From JADKAV01 sp963818505 (GTDB lineage Bacteria; Actinomycetota; Actinomycetes; S36-B12; UBA10799): a stretch of 64,000 nucleotides of DNA. The translations under genes were made by a program, and so were the position numbers. The notes below the pieces were generated by a model. That model did no database searches. It was not told the DNA's origin and was given only the letters and a program-made list of their open reading frames with translations. The stretch covers positions 186,001 through 250,000 of the forward strand of contig CAWFSJ010000005.1 of assembly GCA_963818505.1 (NCBI GenBank), given 5' to 3'. Shown in pieces: positions 8,334 through 18,335 of this stretch (position 1 is its first letter; every line of letters starts with the position of its first letter).

Positions 8334-10439
8334 CTAGAACCCGTTGAGTTGGTCGACGACCTCGAGCAACTGGCCCTGGTTGTACCAGTTGACCGCGACG
8401 AAGTTGGGGATCTGACCGCGCTCATCACGGCACTGGCGCACCCGCTCACCGAGGACATCGGCGGCGTTGGCTTTCTGGGCGCTGGTGACAAGGGACGTGA
8501 AGCCGCTGAGCCAGTGGTTGACCATGAACAGATCCGGATCGGTCGGCCCCCGGTTGGGCTTGCAGTCGAACTCGTCGACAGTCGCGTAGGTGTAGCCGGT
8601 GTCAGCGACGAGGTCGAAGCCCTGATGCAGATACGGGTACTGCTGTCCCCCTCCTTCGTTCTCCATGAGGACCAGTAGACGTTTGCCGCTGTCGACCATC
8701 TCGCCCAGAGTCGGCCAGGGCTGCCCATCTCGGTGGACGTACGCGAACTGCGTGAGGCCGGCTTGCTCAAGAACGGCTGCCGTGTCAGCGGGAGTGACGG
8801 CGTCCTGGATGAACAGCGTGACCACCTCGCGCGGGTTGGCCCTCATCCACTGATCCAGGCCCAACATCTGAGTCAGAAGGTCGGTGGCGCCCAGTTCGCA
8901 CAACGTGTGACACATGAACGGCTTCTCCGGCCCGAGGTTCTTGTCCCTGCGCAACCTTTCGATGGTTCGCTGTTCGGCCAACGTGAGTTCGGAAGCCTGC
9001 CCGTCGGTGAACTCCGACTGCGCGCGCGCCAGTGAACGCGGTGCCGTGACCACACCACCTCCTGTCGACTTCTGCCCATACCAGGTGTCGATCAGGAACA
9101 CCCGGATGCCGTCGTTCAAGGAATTGACCAGACTCGTCGGCTGCTCGGCCAGGAACCAGCCCGGCTCATCGGCAGCTGACATCGAGTTGTGGCTGGCCGG
9201 GAAGGCGACCTGGTCGAAGGGCCGGTCGCACAACTGCACATGACCGTTGCACGCATCCGGATCACCGCTGGCCGACACCGACTGCTCCTGGGGAAGAGCC
9301 GCTGGCAGCGCAAGCACCGCCAGCAGTCCCATGGCACCAACACCTGCCACCACGGGGATCAACCAGGCCCACCGCCATGTGTCGGAAGGATCATCTGCCG
9401 CCCCTGCCAGCCGCGCACGTTCCGCCACCCGATCCAGTTCGCCCAGACCGATGAGGAACAGGCCCACTCCGACGATTACTGCCACCACGGCGAGCGCGGT
9501 GCTCGGGAAGAACACGAAGCCGGCGCCCAAGGCCACGAGCGCCAGCCCACGAACGATCGACCATCGCGTACTGCCGGGACGTCGTGTGAGTCGACGCACT
9601 ATGGCATCGATGCGTTCGTGGACATGGATGTCGGGCAGCAAGGCGCTTGCGGCGAGGACGACCATCGCCCCGACAACAGCCGTCACCGTCGCACGCAGTC
9701 CCAGCGCCCTGCCGAACACGTCGGCGGCCGAGGTCAGCAGCGCCGAAGTCAATTCACCTGGATCATAGATACGACTCGCGACCCAGGCCACCAGCGCCAA
9801 CGCCCCCAGCGTCAGACCCACCGCGACCAGCGACCACCCGATCCGCAGCAAAGCGATACGACGATCGGGGGCAAGCAGCAGACCGAGCACCCATACGGCC
9901 ACGGCCAAGACCGGCAGCACCAGGGCCAGGGCCGTGATGGTCTGGAACACGGGAATGATCTGGGCCGCCACTCCGCCTTGGCCACCCACCTCGGCCAGTG
10001 TCACGTCGAGGTTGTCGGGGATCTTCTGCGCAAGATCGGGCGAGAAGGCCCCCAGCAGCGACACCGCGGATGAGCCGAGATCTGCGATCGTCAGCACGGC
10101 GGAATCGGAGCCCTCCTGCGTCAGCGCGCTGTGGAAGGATGCCACCGCCTTGGTGAACACCGGCGTGAATGCGCTGCTTCCGACAGCCAGTGCCGCAGCT
10201 CCCTGCAAAGCCGGCTGAACCGCGACGAGGTCGGGGTCGGCGTCGATCACGACACCCGTGATCTGGTCACCGAGGGCTTGGGCAAGGACTGGGTCCTGAC
10301 GCATCTGATCGGCCCGCTGCGCGAAACGTTCCCCGTTGACGATGTTCGCGTTCAGGAAGCCGGCCAGGCTGGCGACGAGGAACAGTACCGAACCCAACAT
10401 CAGGGCAACCGTCGACCACCGCCCACTGGTTCGCATCAT
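8334..10439 (-). CDS. Membrane protein with C-terminal PI-PLC-like phosphodiesterase domain
   Basis: 701 aa. Residues 10-30 form a membrane anchor, followed by an approximately 130-residue polar stretch and about six further helices (roughly 165-190, 200-222, 250-268, 295-312, 315-332, 358-380). After residue 385 a soluble domain shows the PI-PLC X-type pattern: PASHNSM (His417), IRVFLIDTWYG (metal-side Asp) and FMCHTLCELG (second His, 511), with LLVLMENEGG later. This supports a phosphodiesterase TIM barrel, probably outside the membrane, acting on a phospholipid or similar head group. The ATG at 10439 is followed by another ATG codon. The 130-bp gap to the divergent GGDEF-EAL gene must hold both promoters. 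Confidence 0.8.
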   Translation of the reverse strand: MMRTSGRWSTVALMLGSVLFLVASLAGFLNANIVNGERFAQRADQMRQDPVLAQALGDQITGVVIDADPDLVAVQPALQGAAALAVGSSAFTPVFTKAVASFHSALTQEGSDSAVLTIADLGSSAVSLLGAFSPDLAQKIPDNLDVTLAEVGGQGGVAAQIIPVFQTITALALVLPVLAVAVWVLGLLLAPDRRIALLRIGWSLVAVGLTLGALALVAWVASRIYDPGELTSALLTSAADVFGRALGLRATVTAVVGAMVVLAASALLPDIHVHERIDAIVRRLTRRPGSTRWSIVRGLALVALGAGFVFFPSTALAVVAVIVGVGLFLIGLGELDRVAERARLAGAADDPSDTWRWAWLIPVVAGVGAMGLLAVLALPAALPQEQSVSASGDPDACNGHVQLCDRPFDQVAFPASHNSMSAADEPGWFLAEQPTSLVNSLNDGIRVFLIDTWYGQKSTGGGVVTAPRSLARAQSEFTDGQASELTLAEQRTIERLRRDKNLGPEKPFMCHTLCELGATDLLTQMLGLDQWMRANPREVVTLFIQDAVTPADTAAVLEQAGLTQFAYVHRDGQPWPTLGEMVDSGKRLLVLMENEGGGQQYPYLHQGFDLVADTGYTYATVDEFDCKPNRGPTDPDLFMVNHWLSGFTSLVTSAQKANAADVLGERVRQCRDERGQIPNFVAVNWYNQGQLLEVVDQLNGF

Positions 10440-10568
10440 CGCCTCCGGGCACTCACAATAGGGCGAAACGCACGCACTCGCGCCAGATGCATTCTGCCTT
10501 TAGGTCACCCTTAGTAATTACGCGACTTCAGGTAGCGACAATGTGATCACTGCCGCCAGACTGGAGCG

Positions 10569-12965
10569 GTGGCCAACTCGGTCAGACGCAGTGGTGCGCC
10601 ATCGGTATGGAAGCTGGCCATACCCGTGGCGCTGGTCGCCATGCTCGGCTTGGCCCTCACCGTGGGCATGGTGCAGTACATGCGCCACCAGGTCCGTGCC
10701 GCGACTGACTCTGTGGTAGCGAACTCGGTCAGCCGCACGGCTGAGAATGCGGGCCAGTCGCTCGGGGGACTTGACGGATCTCTGGGTTCGGTGGCCGGGC
10801 TGTTCACGATTCAGTCCGACGTGACTAGCGAGCAGTTCGAGGCCTTCGTTGATCGCACATTCGGCGATCGCGCCGACCTTCAGGCGGTTGAGTACGCCAA
10901 CCTGGTCAGTGATGACGAACGCGCGGACTTCGAGCGCGGCCTTCGCAAGGCGGGCTTTGAGGCAGGGATCACCGATCCCACCCCCGATGGCCTCGTGTCA
11001 GCGTCGGTGCGCCCCCAGTACCTGCCGATCAAGTACGTGGCTCCGCGCGAGGGCAACGAGAGTGCACTGGGTCTTGACGTGTTGTACCGGCCCAACACCT
11101 CAGAGACGGTACGTCTGGCTCGCGATACAGGTACCACCCAATTGGCAGGACTGACCCGGATCGTGCAGGGTGACACCCCCGCGCTGTTGATGTACGAACC
11201 CCTCTTCTCCCGTGGTGTGGCACCGGCAACCGTGGCGCAACGGCGCAGCGACTGGACCGGCATGGCGATCGGGGTCCTGCGGATCCGGGAGTGGATGGAT
11301 GCGGCGGCCAGCAGCACGGATCCGGCGCTGACCACCTTGGCCCTTGTCGACCGGCGGGGCCAGCAACAGGAGTTGCTGTGGACCACCGATCCGACGGTGG
11401 CGACCGAGACCGTGCAGGACTGGTCCACGACGGCGTCCGTGCCGCTGGCCGAGGGGCAGGAACTGCGCCTGGTCGGAGCGCCCACCGCGCAGCTGATCGC
11501 GCAGCAGTCGTCATGGCGACCGTGGGCCACTGCAGCCGCTGGCCTGCTGGGCACCGTCTTGTTGTCGGTCCTCCTGTGGAAGTGGCTTGACGCTCGGCAC
11601 ATCCGTCGCACGGCCGACGATCTGCAGCAGGCCACGAACCGGTTGCGCTTCCTGGCCGAACGCGACCCCCTCACCGGGCTGCCCCACCGCGACGGGCTGC
11701 GCAGCTGGCTCGACGACTGGGGCCGGCGCAACCCCGACCGATCGCTGGCTGTGATGTTCATAGACCTCGACGGCTTCAAGGAGGTCAATACCACTTGGGG
11801 CCATCCCACAGGGGACCTGGTGCTACGCCAGATCGGCCAACGACTGCTCGTGCTCGCCGGTGACCCCGACTCCACAGTGGCCCGCCTGGGAGGCGACGAA
11901 TTCGTCGTCACCCGCGCCTTGGACCGCGGTTCGATCACCGGGCTGGCCACGATGGTGCAGACGCTGATCAGCGAACCGATCGCCATCGGCGACCGCGATG
12001 TGCAACTGACGAGTTCGATCGGGATCGCCGTACGACCTGAGGATGGCGTGAACCTGGACACCTTGCTCACGAACGCCGACATCGCCGTGCGTGCGGCCAA
12101 ACAGCGCCCCTCGGATGCCGTCGTCCGGTTCGACCCGATCATGGCCGCGGAGGGAGCCGCTCACCGCCAGTTGGCCCGGGCCCTTCGCATGGCCATGCGA
12201 CATCCCGACCGTCACTTCTTCCTCGAGTACCAGCCCCAAATCGACATGCGCACCGGCCAGCTGGTCGGGGCCGAGGCACTTGTGCGTTGGAGGGACCACA
12301 CCGGAAGGTTGATCTCGCCCCTGGAGTTCATCCCCTTGGCACGCGAGCAGGGTTTGATGCACGGCTTGGGCAGGTGGGTCCTCGACCGCTCCTGCCAGGT
12401 CGTGGCCGAATGGCGCCGGACCTGCCCTGCGCTACTGGCCGTCAACGTGGACACCCAGCAACTCAATGACGATTTCGCATCGGTGGTGTCCTCGATCCTG
12501 ACCGACCGCGGGATCGGCGCCGATGCAGTCATGATCGAGGTGACCGAAGGCGCGGCCATGCACGAGGGCGCCCAGCGCGAGATGGACCGGATCCGCGGGC
12601 TGGGGGTGGCCATCGCCATAGACGACTTCGGTACCGGCTTCTCGTCGTTGTCCCGCCTGGCCGATCTGCCCGCCCAGCAGATCAAGATCGACCGCGCCTT
12701 CGTCGCCGGACTCGGGATCTCCTCGGAATCTCTGGAGATCGTGCGCACCATCGTGGCTCTTGCCCGCGCACTGGGCATGGAGACCCTGGCCGAGGGCGTC
12801 GAGACGCCACGGCAGGCCCAGATCCTGTTGGCCGAGGGGGTGTTCACCGCGCAGGGGTACCTGTTCTCCCGGCCCGTGAGCGCCCACGTGTGCCACGCGC
12901 TGTGGGAAACCGGCGTTCCGGTCCCTGAGTCGTTGAAGTCCCGCGTTGGCGGGCCGCCACAGTAG
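10569..12965 (+). CDS. CHASE-GGDEF-EAL cyclic di-GMP signalling protein
   Basis: 798 aa from a GTG. A membrane helix (about 16-36) and a second near 318-338 bracket a CHASE-type sensor (about 70-300). The GGDEF domain keeps DPLTGLP, FIDLDGFKEVN and RLGGDEFVV; no RxxD inhibitory site precedes GGDEF. The EAL domain keeps GAEALVRW, the VNVD asparagine, IEVTEG, AIDDFGTGFSSL, KIDR and LAEGVET, so the metal-binding set of an active c-di-GMP phosphodiesterase is present. Both catalytic motifs look intact; the protein may switch between making and degrading c-di-GMP in response to an external ligand. The promoter region is shared with the divergent PI-PLC-like gene. Confidence 0.93.
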   Translation: MANSVRRSGAPSVWKLAIPVALVAMLGLALTVGMVQYMRHQVRAATDSVVANSVSRTAENAGQSLGGLDGSLGSVAGLFTIQSDVTSEQFEAFVDRTFGDRADLQAVEYANLVSDDERADFERGLRKAGFEAGITDPTPDGLVSASVRPQYLPIKYVAPREGNESALGLDVLYRPNTSETVRLARDTGTTQLAGLTRIVQGDTPALLMYEPLFSRGVAPATVAQRRSDWTGMAIGVLRIREWMDAAASSTDPALTTLALVDRRGQQQELLWTTDPTVATETVQDWSTTASVPLAEGQELRLVGAPTAQLIAQQSSWRPWATAAAGLLGTVLLSVLLWKWLDARHIRRTADDLQQATNRLRFLAERDPLTGLPHRDGLRSWLDDWGRRNPDRSLAVMFIDLDGFKEVNTTWGHPTGDLVLRQIGQRLLVLAGDPDSTVARLGGDEFVVTRALDRGSITGLATMVQTLISEPIAIGDRDVQLTSSIGIAVRPEDGVNLDTLLTNADIAVRAAKQRPSDAVVRFDPIMAAEGAAHRQLARALRMAMRHPDRHFFLEYQPQIDMRTGQLVGAEALVRWRDHTGRLISPLEFIPLAREQGLMHGLGRWVLDRSCQVVAEWRRTCPALLAVNVDTQQLNDDFASVVSSILTDRGIGADAVMIEVTEGAAMHEGAQREMDRIRGLGVAIAIDDFGTGFSSLSRLADLPAQQIKIDRAFVAGLGISSESLEIVRTIVALARALGMETLAEGVETPRQAQILLAEGVFTAQGYLFSRPVSAHVCHALWETGVPVPESLKSRVGGPPQ

Positions 12966-13080
12966 TTGAGACGCCGGCAGCCCCGACCCACCCCGCCAAA
13001 CCCGCCGCGAATTGGGCCCGGTTTGGCCTGTCCGACCCACCTGCGACACTGGGTGTATCCCCTAATACAAGGAATCCCTT

Positions 13081-14925
13081 ATGGCCCTGCGCAGCGACCT
13101 GCGGAATGTTGCGATCATCGCCCACGTGGACCACGGCAAGACCACTCTGGTCGATGCCATGCTCTGGCAGTCCGGCGCCTTCCGCGAGAACGCCGACATC
13201 GCCGATCGGGTCATGGACTCGATGGACCTCGAACGCGAGAAGGGCATCACGATCCTGGCCAAGCAGACCGCGGTCAGACACGGCGGTGTGACGATCAACA
13301 TCATCGACACCCCCGGCCACGCCGACTTCGGTGGCGAGGTGGAGCGCGGCCTCGAGATGGTGGACGGTGTTCTGCTGCTCGTCGACGCCTCCGAGGGCCC
13401 GCTGCCCCAGACCCGCTTCGTGCTGCGCAAAGCCCTGGCCAAACAACTGCCGGTCGTGCTCGTGGTGAACAAGGTGGACCGTCCAGACGCGCGCATCGCC
13501 GAGGTCGTCGACGAGGTGTACGAGCTGTTCTTCGATCTCGACGCCACTGAGGAGCAGATCGACTTCCCGGTGATCTACGCCAGCGCCAAAGCCGGGCGCG
13601 CAAGTCTCGAGCGACCGGCGGACGGCGAAATGCCCGACTCACCGGATCTGGAGCCGCTGTTCAGCACGCTCGTCGAAACCGTTCCGGCCCCCGAGTACGA
13701 CCCCGATGGTCCGCTGCAGGCACACGTGACGAACCTCGACGCCTCGGTGTACCTGGGACGTTTGGCCATCTGCAGGATCCGGGCCGGTGAGATCCGCAAG
13801 GGCCAGCAGGTGATCTGGTGCCGGGCCGACGGAACCCAGACGAGCGCCAAGGTCAGCGACCTGCTCATGACTGATGCCCTCGAGCGGGTGCCGGTGGACC
13901 AAGCAGGCCCCGGCGACATCATCGCAGTGGCAGGCATCCCGGAGATCACCATCGGTGAGACGCTGACCGACCCCAACGACCCGCGACCGCTGCCTGTGAT
14001 CACCGTCGACGAGCCCAGCATCTCGGTCACGATCGGCACCAACACCTCACCTCTGGCCGGATCCCACGGCAGCAAGATGACCGCGCGTTTGATCAAGAAC
14101 CGCCTGGACTCCGAGCTGGTCGGCAACGTGTCCCTTCGCGTGGCCGACACCGCCCGTCCGGACGCCTGGGAGGTCCAGGGCCGAGGCGAGCTGCAGTTGG
14201 CAGTCCTGGTGGAGATGATGCGACGCGAGGGCTTCGAGCTCACCGTGGGCAAGCCCCTGGTCGTCACCAAAGACATCGATGGAACGCTGCACGAGCCGAT
14301 GGAGAACGTGACCATCGATATTCCCGAGGATTACGTGGGCGTCATCTCACAACTGATGGGACTTCGCCGTGGCCGCATGGAGGACATGACCAACCACGGC
14401 ACGGGCTGGGTTCGCATGGAGTACCGGGTCCCCGCGCGAGCGCTGATCGGCTTCCGCACCGAGTTCCTGACCGAGACCCGCGGTACTGGGCTGATGCACC
14501 ACGTCTTCGGCGGCTACGAGCCGTGGCAGGGCGATCTGCGCACCCGTCCCACGGGCTCGCTGGTCGCCGACCGCCGCGGCTCGGTCACCAGCTTCGCCTG
14601 CTTCAACCTGCAGGAGCGCGGGACGCTGTTCGTGGAGCCCGGGGCTGACGTGTACGAGGGCATGATCGTGGGCGAGAACGCACGCTCCGACGACATGGAC
14701 GTCAACCCGACCAAGGAGAAGAAGCTGACCAACATCCGCTCGTCCACCGGCGAGGAGTTGGAACGCTTGATCCCGGCGAAGGTGCTCTCCTTGGAGCAGG
14801 CCCTGGAGTTCTGCCGCCAGGACGAGTGCGTCGAGGTGACCCCACAGACAGTGCGACTGCGCAAGGTGGAGCTGAACGCTTCCCTGCGAGCCCGCGAGAC
14901 CTCGCGGCGCAAGGCACGTGGCTGA
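13081..14925 (+). CDS. typA: TypA/BipA ribosome-associated GTPase
   Basis: 614 aa, standard BipA length. G-domain motifs: AHVDHGKTTL (G1), GITI (G2), DTPGHADFGGE (G3), NKVDRPDA (G4) and SAKAG (G5). The EF-G-like domains II, III and V follow, with the BipA C-terminal region RPTGSLVADRRGSVTSFA and EGMIVGENAR. BipA binds the ribosome and assists 50S assembly and stress or low-temperature growth. An AAGGAA site lies just upstream of the ATG. It stands between unrelated genes, probably as its own transcription unit. Confidence 0.97.
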   Translation: MALRSDLRNVAIIAHVDHGKTTLVDAMLWQSGAFRENADIADRVMDSMDLEREKGITILAKQTAVRHGGVTINIIDTPGHADFGGEVERGLEMVDGVLLLVDASEGPLPQTRFVLRKALAKQLPVVLVVNKVDRPDARIAEVVDEVYELFFDLDATEEQIDFPVIYASAKAGRASLERPADGEMPDSPDLEPLFSTLVETVPAPEYDPDGPLQAHVTNLDASVYLGRLAICRIRAGEIRKGQQVIWCRADGTQTSAKVSDLLMTDALERVPVDQAGPGDIIAVAGIPEITIGETLTDPNDPRPLPVITVDEPSISVTIGTNTSPLAGSHGSKMTARLIKNRLDSELVGNVSLRVADTARPDAWEVQGRGELQLAVLVEMMRREGFELTVGKPLVVTKDIDGTLHEPMENVTIDIPEDYVGVISQLMGLRRGRMEDMTNHGTGWVRMEYRVPARALIGFRTEFLTETRGTGLMHHVFGGYEPWQGDLRTRPTGSLVADRRGSVTSFACFNLQERGTLFVEPGADVYEGMIVGENARSDDMDVNPTKEKKLTNIRSSTGEELERLIPAKVLSLEQALEFCRQDECVEVTPQTVRLRKVELNASLRARETSRRKARG

Positions 14926-15013
14926 GGGTCCGCCCTTGGCCGCACAGCAGGTTGACCGGAACAGTCCGGCCTGCCCCACCGGCTCGGGCATCGGCGCCAA
15001 CTAGCCTGGTGGC

Positions 15014-16276
15014 ATGAGCGACGACGCCCCCTCAGCAGGCTGGTACCCCAACCCCGACGGGACCGGCGGGCTGCGCTGGTGGAGCGGTGTGGGTTGGACT
15101 GAGTACACCCGGACCGGCGAGCCGGCCACGGCGGCCGAACCCGTCGGCGAGCCCACCACGGCGCTGCCCGAGCCAGCACATACGGAAGCCTTCGACACCA
15201 ACCCCTGGGGCCAGCCCATCGCGCCGGTCGCACCGACCACCGCTCTCGGCGGGTATGCGGCCTACTCTCCCCCTCCGGTGGCTGCGCTGACCCCGAGCCG
15301 GATGCGTCCGCTGTCCGCGATGTTCTCCGACATCGGTCGCATCACCCGGCGTGCGTGGCTGCCGATCCTGACGATCTCGCTGATCATCTGGACGGTGGTG
15401 GGTGCGGTCATCGGCGCGGTTCTGTTCGCCGTGGTCGACGTCGGGGCCCTGCGCCGTGGCCTGGATGCCGTGGGCTCGGCGCTTGAGGCCTCCCCCGACG
15501 GCTCCTTCTCGGACGCGCAGTCCGACGCGATCATCAACTCCTTCGGCGATGCGTTCAGTGGCCTCACACCGATCGGCTGGGTGATGCTGGGGGTCGGGGT
15601 CACGGTCCTGAGCATCTTCGCGGCCACCGTTCAGGTTGCCGCCGTGAGCCGTCTGTCAATGGACGCGACGACGGCCGGACGCGTGTCCTGGGGTGCGGGG
15701 TGGAAGTCCGGCTTCGTCGGCGGATTGCGGCTCTTCGGCTACTACCTCCTGCTGATGATCGTGACGAGCATCGCCATTGTGGCTGTCACCTTGCTGATCG
15801 CGCTCGCAGCCCAGGTCGCGCCGGCGCTGGCCGTGGCTTTGGGCATCCTCACCTTCCTCGCCACTATTGGGCTGTCCTTCTGGCTGACCGGACGGCTGAT
15901 GCCGACTGTGGTTCAGGCGGTTCTCGGCCGACATGCATTGCGGTGGTCCTGGCAGGCCACCCGCGGCAAGGCTCTGGCCGTGCTCGGCCGCTACCTGCTG
16001 TGGGCCTTCGCCGCTTCCATCATCGTCAACATCGTGGTCTCGATCGTCGGCATTCCCGTGGGCCTGATCTTCCTCGGCGAGAGCGCCTCGGGGACCGGCG
16101 CGGACGCCCTCGGATCGGCGCTGGCGCTCAATCTGATCATGGCCCCGTTCAGCATGGCCCTGAGCGCCATCACGTTGATAGGGGTCGTGCCGATCTGGCG
16201 CGACCTTTCGGAGGACCCGGTGTACCGGTCCATCGACGAGAACGGCAACCCCATACCTGCCCCACCCGTCAGCTGA
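15014..16276 (+). CDS. DUF2510 membrane protein with six-helix C-terminal region
   Basis: 420 aa. The N-terminus has the actinobacterial DUF2510 motif AGWYPNPDGTGGLRWWSG..W, a short WW-like module, then a Pro/Ala-rich linker to about residue 100. The C-terminal 300 residues hold about six helices arranged like the membrane domain found beside glycerophosphodiester phosphodiesterases, with SFWLTGRLMPTVVQAVLG in the middle; no catalytic domain follows. Function unknown; a structural or envelope role is plausible. Confidence 0.82.
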   Translation: MSDDAPSAGWYPNPDGTGGLRWWSGVGWTEYTRTGEPATAAEPVGEPTTALPEPAHTEAFDTNPWGQPIAPVAPTTALGGYAAYSPPPVAALTPSRMRPLSAMFSDIGRITRRAWLPILTISLIIWTVVGAVIGAVLFAVVDVGALRRGLDAVGSALEASPDGSFSDAQSDAIINSFGDAFSGLTPIGWVMLGVGVTVLSIFAATVQVAAVSRLSMDATTAGRVSWGAGWKSGFVGGLRLFGYYLLLMIVTSIAIVAVTLLIALAAQVAPALAVALGILTFLATIGLSFWLTGRLMPTVVQAVLGRHALRWSWQATRGKALAVLGRYLLWAFAASIIVNIVVSIVGIPVGLIFLGESASGTGADALGSALALNLIMAPFSMALSAITLIGVVPIWRDLSEDPVYRSIDENGNPIPAPPVS

Positions 16277-16314
16277 TCTGTACTGGCGCCGGGATCGGGG
16301 CTACCGTCGTTCCC

Positions 16315-16698
16315 ATGGCCAGGCCTGTGCACTTCGAGATCCACGCCAGCAACCCCGACGCCGTCCGAGCCTTCTATGAGAACGTGTTCGGCTGGACTTT
16401 CCAGAAGTGGGGTGAGGTCGACTACTGGGTGATCACCACCGGCGACGAGGCGATGGGGATCAACGGTGGGCTCACGACCAGACAAGGCCCACCACCCACC
16501 GACGGATCGGCTGTGAATGCGTTCGTCAACGTCATCGGGGTGGACAACGCCCAGCGTGTTTTCGACGAAGCCCTCGCGGCAGGTGCAACCGTGGCACTTC
16601 CCGTGGAGAAGATGCCCGGGGTGGGCACGATGGGCTACCTCAAGGATCCGGATGGCAATCTGTTCGGCATCATCGAACCCGAGCCTGGCAGCGGCTGA
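16315..16698 (+). CDS. VOC (glyoxalase/bleomycin-resistance) family protein
   Basis: 127 aa. RPVHFEIHASNPDAVRAFYENVFGW is the usual first beta-alpha-beta unit, and GYLKDPDGNLFGIIEPEP is the C-terminal strand with the metal-binding Glu. The ATG lies 38 bases after the DUF2510 stop. The superfamily covers glyoxalases, dioxygenases, isomerases and binding proteins, so no substrate can be stated. Confidence 0.87.
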   Translation: MARPVHFEIHASNPDAVRAFYENVFGWTFQKWGEVDYWVITTGDEAMGINGGLTTRQGPPPTDGSAVNAFVNVIGVDNAQRVFDEALAAGATVALPVEKMPGVGTMGYLKDPDGNLFGIIEPEPGSG

Positions 16699-16710
16699 TC
16701 CTCGTTGCCG

Positions 16711-18270
16711 TCAGTGAGCGGGCAACGAACCGGTGGTCGCACTGGTGGTCAAAGCGTCACGCTCGACCTCGCGTCGTGCGAGCAGAGCCGCCACCTTGTC
16801 GACGTCAACCTCCGAGCCCAATACCCGAGCGAGGACCGGCGCCAGATCGGCCCTGTAGTCGTGGCCCACGGAATGGAACACACCGGACTGCTGCTGGGCG
16901 GCGAAGACGAGGTCGAAAATCACCTGCCACCACGTGAGAACCGGCATCCATGCCATGTCGTCGGGAACGTTGCGGCCCCGGACCCCTTTGAGCCAATAGG
17001 GATCGCGCCATGACAGCTCACCGTCCCAGCGGGTCACCGGATCGGCGTCGTGATCGATGAACCACAACTGCGCGCTTTCGTCGCCTTTCATCTGCGCCCA
17101 TCGGTCCAAGTGCACGACGTCGGGGCTGTGCAGCAGATCGTTGCGCAAGGACGGCCCGCCCGGGGTCCCCACACTGACTAACGCATCGATGCCGTCGACG
17201 CGGCCCTGTTCATCGACCCTCGCCGGGCTCAATTGCAGCGCCTCCTGTGCCACGCGTGCACCCAGGCTCTCTCCGTACATCAGGATCCGTGGCGCCGACG
17301 AGCGCCCAGCCAACCGATCCAGGATGCCGTCGAGCAGCAGGCGCACGGTCTTCGCGCCCAGTCCAACTCGGGGCAGTGACAGCATCGAGGGCAGCACGCC
17401 GTACTGCACCACGACGCTTGCGCAGTCGCCCTGCGTGAAGCATTCGATCGCTTCAGCAGCGACGTAGTCGGCGTATCCGGAGCCGGCCGGACTCATGATC
17501 AGCAAGGTTCCTCGGTCAAAACCACCGAGACGTTCGAGGTCGTCCAGCGCAAGTTCCACGCGTTCCTCGACGGTGTCGGCGCTGTGCAGTCCGGCGTACA
17601 CGCGGATGGGCTCGATCGCCTCGCCGTCCACGCTGCGAATCTGCTCGGCCGGCGTGCGCAGGCTGACGAACCGGCGGCCGTCACGTGCCAGGGTGTCGTA
17701 GGGGATCCCCGACGAAGGACCTCCGGAGACGTGATCGTTGGGCGGGGCATCGACCAGAGCCGGATCCGCCCGGGTCCCTACCTTGCGCAGGAGACGAAGG
17801 GCCACGGAGGCCCCCACAGCGCCGACTCCCGCCACCAAGGCGGTCGCGGACAGACCCACGGCCGATGACCACAAACCCGCCGATCCACCGCGCTTACCAG
17901 CCAAGGCGCCCCCCGCAGATCCCAGGGCTGAACCGACCAACACTGGGGCCTGCGCCAGCGCAAACCCTGCCAGCGATCCTGCAGCGACCGCGACCGGGGC
18001 GTTCTGTGGGCGCGGTTCCCACTGTGGGTACGCTCCACGCTGCGCCTTGACGTGTTTGACTGCCCGCGCAATGGCCACGGCGGATCCCGCGGCGCTCAGC
18101 CACATGGCAGCGGGCGGCTTCAGACGCCTGCCAGGCAACGTGGCCAGTCCCATGGTGGCCACACACGTGCCTGTCACCAGGACCTGATGCTGGGTGGTCC
18201 GCGGAACCAAAGTCGGTCGAAGCGATTCCACCGCACCCAGCGCCATCGCCGCGATCTGTACCGTCGTCAC
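16711..18270 (-). CDS. Alpha/beta-hydrolase with N-terminal membrane region (DUF2319 type)
   Basis: 519 aa from the GTG at 18270, chosen because the longer frame would run into the divergent pterin dehydratase gene and because an AGAGAG-type site precedes it. The N-terminal 190 residues carry several hydrophobic helices, some inside the Abhydrolase_9 N-terminal region. The catalytic half has LMYGESLGARVAQ with the GxSxG nucleophile Ser, WFIDHDADPVTRWDGELSW near the expected acid region and a late His in FHSVGHDYRADL. It is probably a membrane-bound esterase or lipase. It converges on the VOC gene. Confidence 0.85.
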   Translation of the reverse strand: MTTVQIAAMALGAVESLRPTLVPRTTQHQVLVTGTCVATMGLATLPGRRLKPPAAMWLSAAGSAVAIARAVKHVKAQRGAYPQWEPRPQNAPVAVAAGSLAGFALAQAPVLVGSALGSAGGALAGKRGGSAGLWSSAVGLSATALVAGVGAVGASVALRLLRKVGTRADPALVDAPPNDHVSGGPSSGIPYDTLARDGRRFVSLRTPAEQIRSVDGEAIEPIRVYAGLHSADTVEERVELALDDLERLGGFDRGTLLIMSPAGSGYADYVAAEAIECFTQGDCASVVVQYGVLPSMLSLPRVGLGAKTVRLLLDGILDRLAGRSSAPRILMYGESLGARVAQEALQLSPARVDEQGRVDGIDALVSVGTPGGPSLRNDLLHSPDVVHLDRWAQMKGDESAQLWFIDHDADPVTRWDGELSWRDPYWLKGVRGRNVPDDMAWMPVLTWWQVIFDLVFAAQQQSGVFHSVGHDYRADLAPVLARVLGSEVDVDKVAALLARREVERDALTTSATTGSLPAH

Positions 18271-18335
18271 CTGAACATTCTCTCTGGGGATACCCAATAG
18301 TTGCCTCCTCGGGGCGAGCGCGTCAGGCTCAACAG

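Noticed and set aside
6720..8678. Long plus-strand open frame (652 codons) opposite the GH13 gene
   Set aside because: It is antisense to a complete GH13 enzyme with all four motifs; high GC keeps the opposite frame open. The translation has no family motif.
13000..13080. Riboswitch or structured leader before typA
   Set aside because: No conserved riboswitch core could be recognised; only a ribosome site is evident.
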